A stretch of 62,517 bases of DNA from Bradyrhizobium sp. SZCCT0148 (lineage in GTDB: Bacteria > Pseudomonadota > Alphaproteobacteria > Rhizobiales > Xanthobacteraceae). The notes below the pieces were generated by a model. That model did not search any database. It was not told where the DNA came from and saw only the letters and a program-made list of their open reading frames with translations. The position numbers were made by a program, and so were the translations under genes. The stretch spans positions 1 to 62,517 of the forward strand of contig NZ_JAFCKT010000021.1 in assembly GCF_018129985.1 (NCBI RefSeq), read 5' to 3'. This document shows, piece by piece, positions 16,996 to 26,400 of the stretch (positions within the stretch are counted from its first letter, which is position 1; each line of letters begins with the position of its first letter).

Positions 16996-18537
16996 ATGGA
17001 CCAGGACGTCGCAGCTAAAGAGCAGCCGCGCTACATCAAGCTCAACGAGCGCGACAATGTCGCAATCGTGGTCAATGATTTCGGGCTTCCGGCCGGCTCG
17101 CGCTTCGCCAGCGGCCTGACGCTGCGCGCCTTCGTGCCGCAGGGACACAAGACGTCGCTGGTCGACATCGCGGAAGGCGCGCCGATCATCCGCTATGGCG
17201 AGATCATCGGCTACGCGCTCGCCCCGATCCTGGCCGGCGAATGGGTCGACGAAGCCCGCATCCGCATGCCGGAGGCCCCTGACCTCGACAAGCTCGAGAT
17301 CTCGACCGCGGTCCCCGCGCCGCTGCCGCCGCTCGACGGCTTTACCTTCGAAGGCTACCGCAATCCTGACGGATCGGTCGGCACGAAAAACATTCTGGGC
17401 ATTTCCTCCTCGGTGCAATGCGTCAAGGGCACGATGGAATATGCCGTGAAGCGCATCCGCGCCGAGCTGTTGCCGAAGTATCCCAACGTCGACGACGTCG
17501 TGCCGTTGACACATGCCTATGGCTGCGGCGTCGCGATCAATGCCCCCGATGCCATCGTGCCGATCCGCACGCTGCAGAACCTCGCGCTCAATCCGAATTT
17601 CGGCGGCGAGATCCTGGTCATCAGCCTCGGATGCGAAAAGCTCGCACCCGAGCGCCTGGTGCCGGAGGGCGTCAGCGACGCCATCGTCCGCATGCAGGAC
17701 GAAGCCTTCGACGGCTTTGGCGCGATCGTCGACGCGATCATGACGCAGGCGGAAGCCCGCTTGAAGATCCTTAACAAGCGCACCCGCGAGGCCTGCCCGG
17801 CCTCCGATCTCGTCATCGGCCTGCAATGCGGCGGCAGCGACGCCTTCTCCGGCGTCACCGCCAATCCCGCCGTCGGCTTTGCCGCCGACCTCCTGGTGCG
17901 CGCCGGCGCCACCGTGATGTTCTCGGAAGTGACCGAGGTGCGCGACGCCATCCAGTTGCTCACGCGACGCGCGATCAACGAGGACGTCGGCCGCGCGCTG
18001 GTGCGCGAGATGGCCTGGTACGATTCCTATCTCGCGCGCGGCGGCGCCGACCGCAGCGCCAACACCACGCCCGGCAACAAGAAGGGCGGCCTCGCCAACA
18101 TCGTCGAGAAGTCGCTGGGCTCGATCGTCAAGTCCGGCTCGTCCGCGATCACCGGCGTGCTCGCGCCCGGCGAGAGGGCGACGCAGAAGGGCATGCTGTT
18201 TGCGGCAACGCCGGCGAGCGACTTCATCTGCGGCACGCTCCAGCTCGCCTCCGGCATGACGCTGCAGGTGTTCACGACCGGACGCGGCACGCCTTACGGC
18301 CTTGCGGCCGCGCCCGTGATCAAGGTCGCGACCCGCACCGAGCTTGCACGGCGCTGGAAGGACCTGATCGACTTCGATGCCGGCCGCATCGCCACCGGCG
18401 AAAAGACCATCGAGGAGACCGGCTGGGACCTGTTTCGCCTCATCCTCGATGTCGCCTCCGGCCGCACCAAGCCATGGTCGGACCGCTGGGGTATCCACAA
18501 CGACCTGACGCTGTTCAATCCGGCTCCGGTGACCTAG
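16996..18537 (+). CDS. garD: Galactarate dehydratase
   Basis: Protein of 513 residues, the usual GarD/UxaA size. An N-terminal SAF-type domain (about residues 10-95) is followed by the UxaA/GarD catalytic region (about 115-510), with FEGYRNPDGSVGTKN at its entry, HAYGCGVAINAPD near 174 and LQCGGSDAFSGVTANPA near 276. It dehydrates meso-galactarate to 5-keto-4-deoxyglucarate, joining the gudD branch at the KdgD step. GGAGG 10 nt upstream fixes the ATG at 16996; the longer frame starts inside the palindromic repeat. GudD and GarD share no fold, so two unrelated dehydratases feed one pathway. Confidence 0.94.
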   Translation: MDQDVAAKEQPRYIKLNERDNVAIVVNDFGLPAGSRFASGLTLRAFVPQGHKTSLVDIAEGAPIIRYGEIIGYALAPILAGEWVDEARIRMPEAPDLDKLEISTAVPAPLPPLDGFTFEGYRNPDGSVGTKNILGISSSVQCVKGTMEYAVKRIRAELLPKYPNVDDVVPLTHAYGCGVAINAPDAIVPIRTLQNLALNPNFGGEILVISLGCEKLAPERLVPEGVSDAIVRMQDEAFDGFGAIVDAIMTQAEARLKILNKRTREACPASDLVIGLQCGGSDAFSGVTANPAVGFAADLLVRAGATVMFSEVTEVRDAIQLLTRRAINEDVGRALVREMAWYDSYLARGGADRSANTTPGNKKGGLANIVEKSLGSIVKSGSSAITGVLAPGERATQKGMLFAATPASDFICGTLQLASGMTLQVFTTGRGTPYGLAAAPVIKVATRTELARRWKDLIDFDAGRIATGEKTIEETGWDLFRLILDVASGRTKPWSDRWGIHNDLTLFNPAPVT

Positions 18538-18707
18538 CGAAACCGTCCGGAAACAATCGCGACGAAAACTTCGTCATCGTTTCGTGCTGTCGCATCACGC
18601 AATCAATCGGTTCGTTTGCGGACACACGAATGTCCGCATACGAGCGAACCTCCTGCTGCACCGTCACGACCAAACCTCCGATTGACATCTTCAACGGAGA
18701 TTTTCCA

Positions 18708-18977
18708 ATGCGTGTTCTCACAATGATTGCCGTCACCAGCGCGGTGATTGCGAGCTCGACCGGTGCTTTCTCCAGCGAACTGCCCACTTACGAAGTGAAG
18801 TCGTTGCCGATCTCGGCGACGCAGGTGCAGGTGCTCGGCGGCGCCGGCGTCGAGGAGCAGTCGACTGCGCCCTCGATGATCGTCGCCGACATGCCCGCCT
18901 CGCCCGCGCAGGTTTCGGTGCTGTCGCCGCGCGTGAAGCGGCTCGCGAGCGCCGGTTCGGGCAGTGAAGCGCGCTGA
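18708..18977 (+). CDS. Small exported protein of unknown function
   Basis: Protein of 89 residues with an apparent signal peptide (MRVLTMIAVTSAVIASSTGA, cleavage about residue 20-24). The mature part is short, with SATQVQVLGG and SPAQVSVLSP as an internal near-repeat, no Cys, and a basic end. ACGGAGA gives a good ribosome site. The 170-nt gap before it is sufficient for its own promoter. I do not recognise a family; function unknown. Confidence 0.7.
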   Translation: MRVLTMIAVTSAVIASSTGAFSSELPTYEVKSLPISATQVQVLGGAGVEEQSTAPSMIVADMPASPAQVSVLSPRVKRLASAGSGSEAR

Positions 18978-19031
18978 GCCTTTCGAAATCGCTTGCGGCG
19001 CCTGCATCGGATGCGGGCGCCGTCAGCGTTG

Positions 19032-19418
19032 TCAGGTCATGCTGCCCGGCATGAAGCAACGCACCCGCGGATGGCCGTCGATATAGTGCTTCCACACCAT
19101 GGTGCGGCCGATCTTGTTCGGCTCGGTGATGACGGCCCCGTCGGGCACCACGACCCACTCATCGTCGAGATGCACGCGGTAGCGCCCCTGGCTGGACTCC
19201 CAATCGACGTCGGCGACGACATAGCCGTCCGCATCCGTGCAGCATTGCCCGTACTCGCTGTGCAGGCTCTCGAACCAGGGCTTTAGCGGCGAGTTGGCGT
19301 AACGTCCGTCATCGCGCGCCAGTGCCGATGTCGTCACGAGCGCGGCGAAGCCCAGAATAGGCGCCGCATACAGTCTTGCAGGTCGCAATCCTGCAGATCG
19401 CAATCTTGGAAGTCGCAT
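19032..19418 (-). CDS. Conserved exported protein of unknown function
   Basis: Protein of 128 residues with an N-terminal signal peptide (hydrophobic core LYAAPILGFAALVTTSALA, cleavage near residue 34). The mature part has the pattern SPLKPWFESLHSEYGQCC followed by DADG, DW and a C-terminal VRCFMPG: two adjacent Cys plus one near the end. Similar proteins occur in several rhizobia (recollection), but none has a known role. GGAG 6 nt upstream of the ATG at 19418 supports the start. The roughly 290 nt between it and the next minus-strand gene show no feature I can support. Confidence 0.78.
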   Translation of the reverse strand: MRLPRLRSAGLRPARLYAAPILGFAALVTTSALARDDGRYANSPLKPWFESLHSEYGQCCTDADGYVVADVDWESSQGRYRVHLDDEWVVVPDGAVITEPNKIGRTMVWKHYIDGHPRVRCFMPGSMT

Positions 19419-19712
19419 ATCGTCTCCGCGGGTCGACATGATTACCGCGTGGGACAATGCGCACTGCCCGCCTTCCGCAGCTTGCACGAAAGGCGTGGAG
19501 GCAGCGACTCATTCCCCCAGCAGCTCTGCGGATAGCTATGCAAATCCGGCGCCAGCATGCATTCCGGGCAACTACTGGAGCCCGCCCGCGGCGCATTGGT
19601 CTTTCGGCGGAGATGGCGGGCGCCGACTTGCCGCCTTCCCCGCCTGCGCGTGCAATGACGACGATGTGTGGGGCTATGGCCGATCAGGCGGCCAGGCGTT
19701 CGACGAACACGC

Positions 19713-20306
19713 CTACTGCCTGGGCGCCGGCGCCATCATCATGCCGCCGCCCTTCTTCGCCGCGGGGGCCGACTTGGCGGCCGGGGCCTGCGCGGGCAGG
19801 TATTTCGCCACGATGGCGGGATCGACCTGGGCGATGTTGGTGTCAGGCAGGCGCGTCCAGGTCTCGTCCTTGCCGAGCAGCGAGATGCCGAGATAGCCGC
19901 GCAGGGTCAAGGTCTGGCCGTCAGGGCTGACCTTCATGTTGGCCTTCCAGATCTGGCCGTCGCGCGGATTGAGAACGTTGCCGCCTTCGTACTTCAATCC
20001 CTCGCGCTTCATGTTGCGGACGAAGGAGATGCCGAGCACCGGCGCGTTCTTGCGATCGTCGGTGCACTTGGCGCAGACCTCGTTCGGATCGTCGCCGGGC
20101 CGCGGGAAGGTCTTTGCGATCACGCCTTCGAAGACGCCGTTGTGGTCGATAAAGAGAAACCATCCGACCGTCTTGCCGTCTTCGACCTTCTGCCAGAGGC
20201 CGGCCGCAGTGGGCTCGGCGGGCTGCGCCGCAGACGGCGTTACCATCGCGAGCGACAATGCGAGCGCGAGAAAGGCAAGCAGCCGAGAGCTGGAAAGATT
20301 ACGCAT
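19713..20306 (-). CDS. Exported DUF2147-family protein
   Basis: Protein of 197 residues: signal peptide (cleavage near residue 28, after PSAAQ), then a DUF2147 domain (about 34-150) with the family pattern AAGLWQKVEDGKTVGWF at its start, a C-x-x-C pair (EVCAKCTDD) and GYLGISLLGKDETWTRL at its end. DUF2147 proteins are periplasmic lipocalin-like proteins of unknown function. The C-terminus is a low-complexity Ala/Pro/Met tail, not typical of the family. A GGTGATC ribosome site supports the ATG at 20306. Confidence 0.85.
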   Translation of the reverse strand: MRNLSSSRLLAFLALALSLAMVTPSAAQPAEPTAAGLWQKVEDGKTVGWFLFIDHNGVFEGVIAKTFPRPGDDPNEVCAKCTDDRKNAPVLGISFVRNMKREGLKYEGGNVLNPRDGQIWKANMKVSPDGQTLTLRGYLGISLLGKDETWTRLPDTNIAQVDPAIVAKYLPAQAPAAKSAPAAKKGGGMMMAPAPRQ

Positions 20307-20413
20307 TAAGATCACCTTGTTATTCCACGACCGGAATGGCCGCAGACTACGGCGATTTCGCGAACGGTTCCAGCGCCAGAAACATGGGGCATTGCCTTCC
20401 CGGCGCGCCGCAG

Positions 20414-21442
20414 TCAGTTGACACCGAGCTTCTTTTGCAGGCTGGAGGACGAGGTCGTGTATTGGAACACGAGCCGCTTCTCCGGATAGACATAGCGATG
20501 GGCTTTTTGCGACATCAACGCGCCCTCGTGGAAGCCGCACAGGATCAGCTTGATCTTGCCGGGATAGGTGTTGATGTCGCCGATCGCGAAGATGCCGGGA
20601 ACATTGGTCTCGAACGCGGACGTCTCGACCGGCACCAGATTGTTCTCCAGCGCAATGCCCCAATTGGCGACCGGACCGAGCTTCATGGTCAGCCCGAAGA
20701 ACGGCAGCATGGTATCACAGGCAATCTCCGTCACACTGTTGTCGTTGCCCTTGATGGTGGCACCGGCGAGCTGGCCTTCGGCGCCGGAGAGAGCGGTGAC
20801 CTGGCCGAGCCGGAGATCCATCTTGCCGCCGGCCACCAGCGCGCGCATCTGTTCGACGCTGTGCGGCGCGGCGCGAAACTCGTCGCGCCGGTGCAACAGC
20901 GTGATGCGCTTCGCAATCGGATGCAGGTTTAACGTCCAGTCGAGCGCGGAATCGCCGCCGCCGACGACCAGCACGTTCTTGTCGCGGAACGTCTCCATCT
21001 TGCGCACGGCGTAATGCACCGAGGTGCCTTCATAGGCCTCGATGCCCGGCACCGGCGGACGCTTGGGCTGGAACGAGCCCCCGCCGGCCGCGATCACCAG
21101 CACCTTGCATTCGAACACCTTGCCCGCATCCGTGGTGCAGCGAAACAGGGGATCGCCGATCTTCTCGACGGTCTCGACCATCTCGCCGAGATGGAAGGTC
21201 GGATGGAATGGCTTGATCTGCTCCATCAGCGCGTCGGTGAGGCCCTGCCCCGAGACCTGAGGAATGCCGGGAATGTCGTAGATCGGCTTTTCCGGATAGA
21301 GCTCGGCGCACTGGCCGCCGACCTTGTCGAGGATGTCGACGAAATGCGCCTTCATGTCGAGAAGGCCAAGCTCGAAAGCGGCGAACAGACCGCAGGGGCC
21401 GGCGCCAATAATCAGCACGTCGGTTTTGATCACATCGCTCAT
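20414..21442 (-). CDS. Ferredoxin-NADP reductase, thioredoxin-reductase-like type
   Basis: Protein of 342 residues with two dinucleotide-binding folds: FAD site IIGAGPCGLFAAFELG near residue 11 and NADPH site VLVVGGGDSALDWTLNL near 157. The C-terminal FAIGDINTYPGKIKLIL closes the FAD domain, followed by the family-specific extension with conserved aromatic residues. There is no CxxC redox pair, which separates it from thioredoxin reductase and places it with the homodimeric FNRs of Bacillus, Chlorobium and Rhodopseudomonas. It moves electrons between NADP(H) and ferredoxin or flavodoxin. An adrenodoxin-type ferredoxin gene lies 0.7 kb away and is a possible partner. Confidence 0.92.
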   Translation of the reverse strand: MSDVIKTDVLIIGAGPCGLFAAFELGLLDMKAHFVDILDKVGGQCAELYPEKPIYDIPGIPQVSGQGLTDALMEQIKPFHPTFHLGEMVETVEKIGDPLFRCTTDAGKVFECKVLVIAAGGGSFQPKRPPVPGIEAYEGTSVHYAVRKMETFRDKNVLVVGGGDSALDWTLNLHPIAKRITLLHRRDEFRAAPHSVEQMRALVAGGKMDLRLGQVTALSGAEGQLAGATIKGNDNSVTEIACDTMLPFFGLTMKLGPVANWGIALENNLVPVETSAFETNVPGIFAIGDINTYPGKIKLILCGFHEGALMSQKAHRYVYPEKRLVFQYTTSSSSLQKKLGVN

Positions 21443-21625
21443 GTCGTCTCTTTATCGGTCGTTATCGGTTTGGACGGCGCCCCGCGGGCAGAGGTGACCC
21501 TGCCTGTCTAGCCAACGGGGATGGATCAGGGAAGGCATAAAAGCGGGAGCGCCCCGCAGCCGCGCCCCCTTGCCGGGTCATGATAACTGGGCTGTAACGA
21601 GCAAGGATATGACGGAGATCAATCG

Positions 21626-22093
21626 GTGAACGCACCAAGCCGCCTCGATACGACGCCACGCCTGGAGGACTATCCCTTCCGCCTCAGCGACAACGTCCGC
21701 TTCGGCGATCTCGATCCCAACCAGCACGTCAACAACGCGGTCTACGCCACCTATTTCGAGACCGGCCGCGTCACGCTGATGAAACTGCCCGAGTACGGAC
21801 TGACGCCGCCAGGGCTCGCCTGGATCATGGTGCGGCTCGACATCCATTTCCGCGCCGAGCTGCACTGGCCGAACACGATCGAGCTCGGCCTCGGCGTGGT
21901 GAAGCTCGGACGGACATCGGTGACCTTCGAGCAGGTCGTGTTCTCGCAAGGAAAGTGCATCGCCTCGGCGATGTCGGTCGGCGTCATGCTCGACGAGGCG
22001 ACGCGACGGCCGGCGCCGCTCAGCGCGGAGATCGTCGAGAAGCTCAGACCCTGGCACAAGCGCGGCATCGAGGTCGCGACGCCGAACATCTGA
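21626..22093 (+). CDS. Acyl-CoA thioesterase, 4HBT (hot-dog) family
   Basis: Protein of 155 residues with the YbgC/FadM-type hot-dog signature DNVRFGDLDPNQHVNNAVYA near residue 22, where the Asp is the usual catalytic residue, followed by YFETGRV. It should hydrolyse acyl-CoA thioesters in the cytoplasm; chain specificity cannot be read. The start is GTG with GGAG 9 nt upstream. It is divergent from the ferredoxin reductase gene and convergent with the ferredoxin gene. Confidence 0.9.
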   Translation: MNAPSRLDTTPRLEDYPFRLSDNVRFGDLDPNQHVNNAVYATYFETGRVTLMKLPEYGLTPPGLAWIMVRLDIHFRAELHWPNTIELGLGVVKLGRTSVTFEQVVFSQGKCIASAMSVGVMLDEATRRPAPLSAEIVEKLRPWHKRGIEVATPNI

Positions 22094-22153
22094 TTCAGCT
22101 CGGAGCAGGCAGGCCTGCAAGGTTCAGGCCTGCAGAAATAAGGCTAGCAGGAA

Positions 22154-22474
22154 TCAGGCTTGGCGTTCCGGCGTCGCCACGACGAGACCGTCGAGCTCGT
22201 CGGAGACCTTGATCTGGCAGGACAGGCGCGAGTTCGGGCGCACGTCGAAGCCGAAGTCGAGCATGTCCTCTTCCATCGGCGTCGGGCCGCCGACCTTCTC
22301 GCGCCAGGCTTCGTCGACATAGACGTGGCAGGTCGCGCAGGCGCAGGCGCCGCCGCATTCGGCCTCGATGCCGGGAATGCTGTTGCGGATCGCGGCTTCC
22401 ATCACGGTTGCGCCGTTCTCGACTTCTACCGTGCGGGTTTCGCCCTTGTGGTCGACAAAGTGAATCTTGGCCAT
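22154..22474 (-). CDS. Adrenodoxin-type [2Fe-2S] ferredoxin
   Basis: Protein of 106 residues with the four cluster ligands Cys40, Cys46, Cys49 and Cys86 (C-x5-C-x2-C-x36-C). This, with the acidic DMLDFGFDV segment before the last Cys, marks the adrenodoxin/putidaredoxin/FdxB class. Such ferredoxins serve P450s, Fe-S assembly or monooxygenases. There is no isc or hsc gene nearby, so an Isc-linked role is not supported by context; the reductase at 20414-21442 is a candidate electron donor. The ATG at 22474 begins the conserved AKIHFVDHKG strand. Confidence 0.93.
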   Translation of the reverse strand: MAKIHFVDHKGETRTVEVENGATVMEAAIRNSIPGIEAECGGACACATCHVYVDEAWREKVGGPTPMEEDMLDFGFDVRPNSRLSCQIKVSDELDGLVVATPERQA

Positions 22475-22638
22475 GTGTGCTCGTGCTGCCGCGGTGCTGG
22501 GAATGAAGGAGGGTCCGGGCTGTCCTATAACGGGTCGATAAGGCCGGCGCCATAGGGTTTTAGCGCGAAGTGAATCCCGCTTTGCGGGAAGAAAACGCGT
22601 CAAAACAAGAGACTACGGTCGGGCCCGGCGGCGTGGCC

Positions 22639-23013
22639 TCAAGCCTTCAGGATCGCCTCGATGGCGGCGCGGGCCTCGGTCACCGCCTCTTTCAACGCGG
22701 CGAAGGCGTGGCGCTGATCATGGCCGGTCTGGATCGCGATCTCCAGGCTGGCGGCGGCATCCGCTACCGCGAAAGCGCCGATCCCGCGGGCCGAGCCCTT
22801 GAGCTTGTGGGCCAATACAGCGGCCTCGGTCGGCAGCGCCGCCATTGTCGCGACCAGCCGGACCGCCTGCTCGGCAAACATGGCCAGCACCTCCTGCTCC
22901 AGCTCCGCGTCGCCGAGCGTCATCCGGGAGAGATGGTCGAGGTCGAGTGGGCTGTCGATGGGTGCGAGCGGGGGCGAAGGCATCCAGTCCATCCGTTGCA
23001 GTTCAGGCGTCAT
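22639..23013 (-). CDS. Histidine phosphotransfer (Hpt) domain protein
   Basis: Protein of 124 residues if started at the ATG at 23013 (an ATG at 23028 would add 5). The only domain is Hpt, with the phospho-accepting His69 in AHKLKGSARGIGA. As a stand-alone Hpt protein it would relay phosphoryl groups between a hybrid kinase and a response regulator; neither is encoded nearby. It is divergent from the giant repeat protein, and the shared gap holds CtrA-like sites. It is not ChpT, which has a larger pseudokinase-like fold. Confidence 0.82.
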   Translation of the reverse strand: MTPELQRMDWMPSPPLAPIDSPLDLDHLSRMTLGDAELEQEVLAMFAEQAVRLVATMAALPTEAAVLAHKLKGSARGIGAFAVADAAASLEIAIQTGHDQRHAFAALKEAVTEARAAIEAILKA

Positions 23014-23205
23014 CGCAGGCCCCGGCATCGCGCGACGGTTCCGCCGGATCGGCGGCACGTTCGCCTCACCCAAGCACGGAAATGGTTAACGAATTGTTTG
23101 GGGTCTTGAACGCAAATCTGCCGGCTTATTGACGAAAAGTTGCCGCAATCGGCCGAGTCCGGTGGAGAATTGCATTTATTGCTAAGGCGTTACACCGCGA
23201 TCCTG

Positions 23206-23230
23206 TTAACGATGATTAAGAATGTCTTAA
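23206..23230 (+). promoter_or_regulatory. CtrA-like binding sites
   Basis: TTAA occurs at 23206, 23216 and 23227. The last two form TTAA-N7-TTAA, the exact spacing of the alphaproteobacterial CtrA cell-cycle regulator site. A further GGTTAAC lies at 23084-23090. The rest of the 394-nt gap (23014-23407) holds a hairpin at 23289-23310 (AGCCGTCC/GGACGGCT) but no gene. Confidence 0.5.
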
Positions 23231-23407
23231 TCGCAGGCATTTCATTCGCGATGCTCTGCCAATAGGATGTTTCGGAAATTGGCGGACAAGCCGTCCGGGT
23301 GGGGACGGCTCGGAGATCCGCGCGAGCGGCATGATCCGGTCTGTGGGCTTGCGCAGCGCGCAGGGCTCGCGGGGGACGCGTACAAGTAACGAGGGCTCGG
23401 ACTGAAC

Positions 23408-26400
23408 ATGGCGAACACTCCGAAAAAGGTCAAAGACCCCACAGAAGTTGCGCTTTCTGCGATCCAGGAAGCCCTGAACATCAGCGACACGGCTGCCGAC
23501 ACCAGCCGCAACGCCGCGGTGCGCAACGAAACCGCGCCTTCGATGGCGCCGCCGCCCCCGATCTTCGACGAGCCGAGCTTCGAACCGCGTCCTGCCGCCA
23601 ACGAACGGGCCAACGTGTTCGACCCGGTCGAGGAGCCGCGCGCTTCGCGCCGCGCCGCCAATGACGACCGCGAGACCATCGGCCAGCTGCTCCAGGCGTT
23701 GCAGACGGGTCGCCCTGCCCGCAGCATCTACACCGGCGCGACGATCTTCACCGTCATCTGGCTCGCGGCTTGCGCCGCGCTGACCGTCGGCTTCCTGCCC
23801 TCGATCCAGGCCGCCATGGGCCAGAGCGGCGGCGTGCTGGCGATCGCCGGCCTCGTCACCATGTTCTTCGCGCCCATCATGCTGTTCTACTTCCTGGCGA
23901 GCCTGGTCTGGCGCGGCCAGCAGATGAGCTCGGTCGCGCAGGCGATGGCCCAGGTCGCGATCCGTTTCTCCGAGCCCGAGGGCTCGGCCTCCGATTCCAT
24001 GGTCACCGTCGGCCAGGCCATCCGCCGCGAGGTCGCGGCGATGGGCGACGGCATCGAGCGCGCCATCGCGCGCGCCGGCGAACTCGAGACGCTGGTCGCC
24101 AACGAGGTCGCCGCGCTCGAACGGGCCTATTCCGACAACGAAGTGCGCATCCGCGCCCTGTTGCAGGACATCGCGCATCAGCGCGACAACCTGGTCGGCC
24201 AGGCCGAGCAGGTCCGCAGCGCCATCTCCGGCGTGCAGATCGATCTGCGCCACGACATCGCGCTGATCTCGGACGCGATCGCCTCGCGCGTCGACGAGGT
24301 CGCGAAGTCCATCACCGGCGCGCTGGAAGAGCGCGGCGCGCACATCACGAGCGCGCTGAGCAACGCCGGCGACAACATGATCCTGGCGCTCGGCGAGCGC
24401 GGCGGCGACCTGCTCGACCGCCTCGAGGAAGCCAGCAACGAGACCACGCGCGCCGTGCTCGACGCCAGCGAGCGGCTGACCACCAGCCTCAACTTCAAGA
24501 CCGGCCACGTCCACGACGAGTTCGTCGACCTCGCCGACCGCGTCCACGAGATGCTCAACGAGCGCATCGACCGCATCACCGGCGAGTTCGAGCAGCGCTC
24601 CGCCGCCATCGTCGACGGCATCTCAGAGCGCACCGAGCAGGTGCACGACAGCCTGAAGAACTCCTCGGACTCGCTGCTGCTCGAGCTCGAGCTGCGCTCC
24701 AACGACCTCTCCGCGAAGATCGACGATGCCGGCAACCGCCTCGCCGGCCAGATCCTGACGAGCGGCGACAAGGCGAGCGAGGCTCTCGACGCCACCGTCA
24801 ACACCCTCGTCGCCAAGGTCGTCAGCCAGACCGAGACCGCACACGACTCGCTGTCGCTGCAGATGAGCGCGTTCGACGAGCTGGTGCGGAACCAGGGCAC
24901 CGAGCTGGTCGAGAAGTTCGCCCGCGACTCCGGTACGCTCGGCGCGCTGATCACGCGCCACATCTCCGAATTCGACCGCACCGTTAAGACTTTCGGCGGC
25001 GAGATCGTCGAGCGCATGGGCCAGCGCACGCAGGACATCCATGACTCGCTGAAGACCTATGTCGACAATTTCGACACCCGCTTCACCGCCAACGGCGGCG
25101 AGATCACAGCCATTCTCGACCAGCGCCTGGTACAGTTCGAGACCACGATCGGCGAGCGCGTCAGCAATCTGGACACCTCGCTGAACGGCAAGATCGCCAG
25201 CCTCGACGGCACGATCGAAGGCCACATCAAGACCTTCGACGAGCAGCTCGTCGGCCGCGTCGCCGCGCTGGAACAGTCGTTCGACACCCGCGCGAAGTCG
25301 GTCACCGAAACGATCGACAACCGCCTCGACACCTTGGCAACGACGCTGACGGACGGCGCCACGCAGGCGATCCAGTCGATCGACTCCCGCCTCACCCACC
25401 TCACGACGTCGCTCACCGATGGCGCATCCCAGACCATCCACACGATCGACACGCGACTGACCCATCTCACGACGACGCTCACCGGCGGCGCAACCCAGGC
25501 GCTCGAGTCCATCGACTCCCGCCTCACCTACCTCTCCACGGCGGTGACCAACGGCGCGTCACAGGCGGTGCAGTCGATCGACACGCGTCTGACCCTGCTG
25601 ACATCGACCCTCACGGACGGCACCGCGCAGGCGATCGAGGCGGTCGACCGCCGCATCACCGGCGTCACCGAGATGATCGACGGTCGCAGCACGCATCTCA
25701 CCGACACGGTCACGGCGCGCTTCCAGGAGATTCATCAGGCCATCGAGACCAAGGTCGGCTCGGTCGCCAACGACATCGACGTGCGCGTGGCGCAGTTCGA
25801 GGACCTGCTCGGCTCGCGCGTCGAGGCCGTCGCCGGCCGCATCGAAAGCAGCGGCCGCCAGGCCAGCGAGGACATGATGTCCCGCGCCGAGATGATCTCG
25901 ACCGCGATCCGCTCGCATGTCGAGGACGCCGAGCGCTCGCTGACCAACCTCGTCGTCAACACCAGCGAGACGATCCAGACCGGCGCACGCACCGCCCAGC
26001 AGTCGCTGATGACGGTCTCCTCCGACGTCAACGCCCAGCTGAAGATGACCTCGGCCGAAGTCGAGCAGGCGCTGACCGCGGTCGGTACCGGCGCGGCAAA
26101 CTCGATCCTGACCAGTGCACGCGAAGCGCAGTCGACCCTGGTCACCGCCTCCGGCGAGGCCTCGAACCAGATCAAGGGACTTGCCGCCGACGTCGAGCGT
26201 ACGCTGTCCGCGGCCGGTTCGGCGACGGCAGCCTCGATCCTGGCCGGCGCCCGCGAGGTGCAGACCACCCTCGTCACGGCGTCGTCGGATGCGGCCAACC
26301 ACGTCAAGACGCTCACTGCCGACGTGCAGCGCTCGCTGTCGCTGGCCGGCACCACCACGGCGGAATCGATCACCGCCGGCGCCCGCGATGCGCAGAGCGC

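Noticed and set aside
19438..19700. A possible plus-strand gene with many Cys and Trp in the gap between two minus-strand genes
   Set aside because: No ribosome site, and the frame continues into the antisense of the DUF2147 gene with unnatural composition. It could be decayed coding sequence but this cannot be shown.
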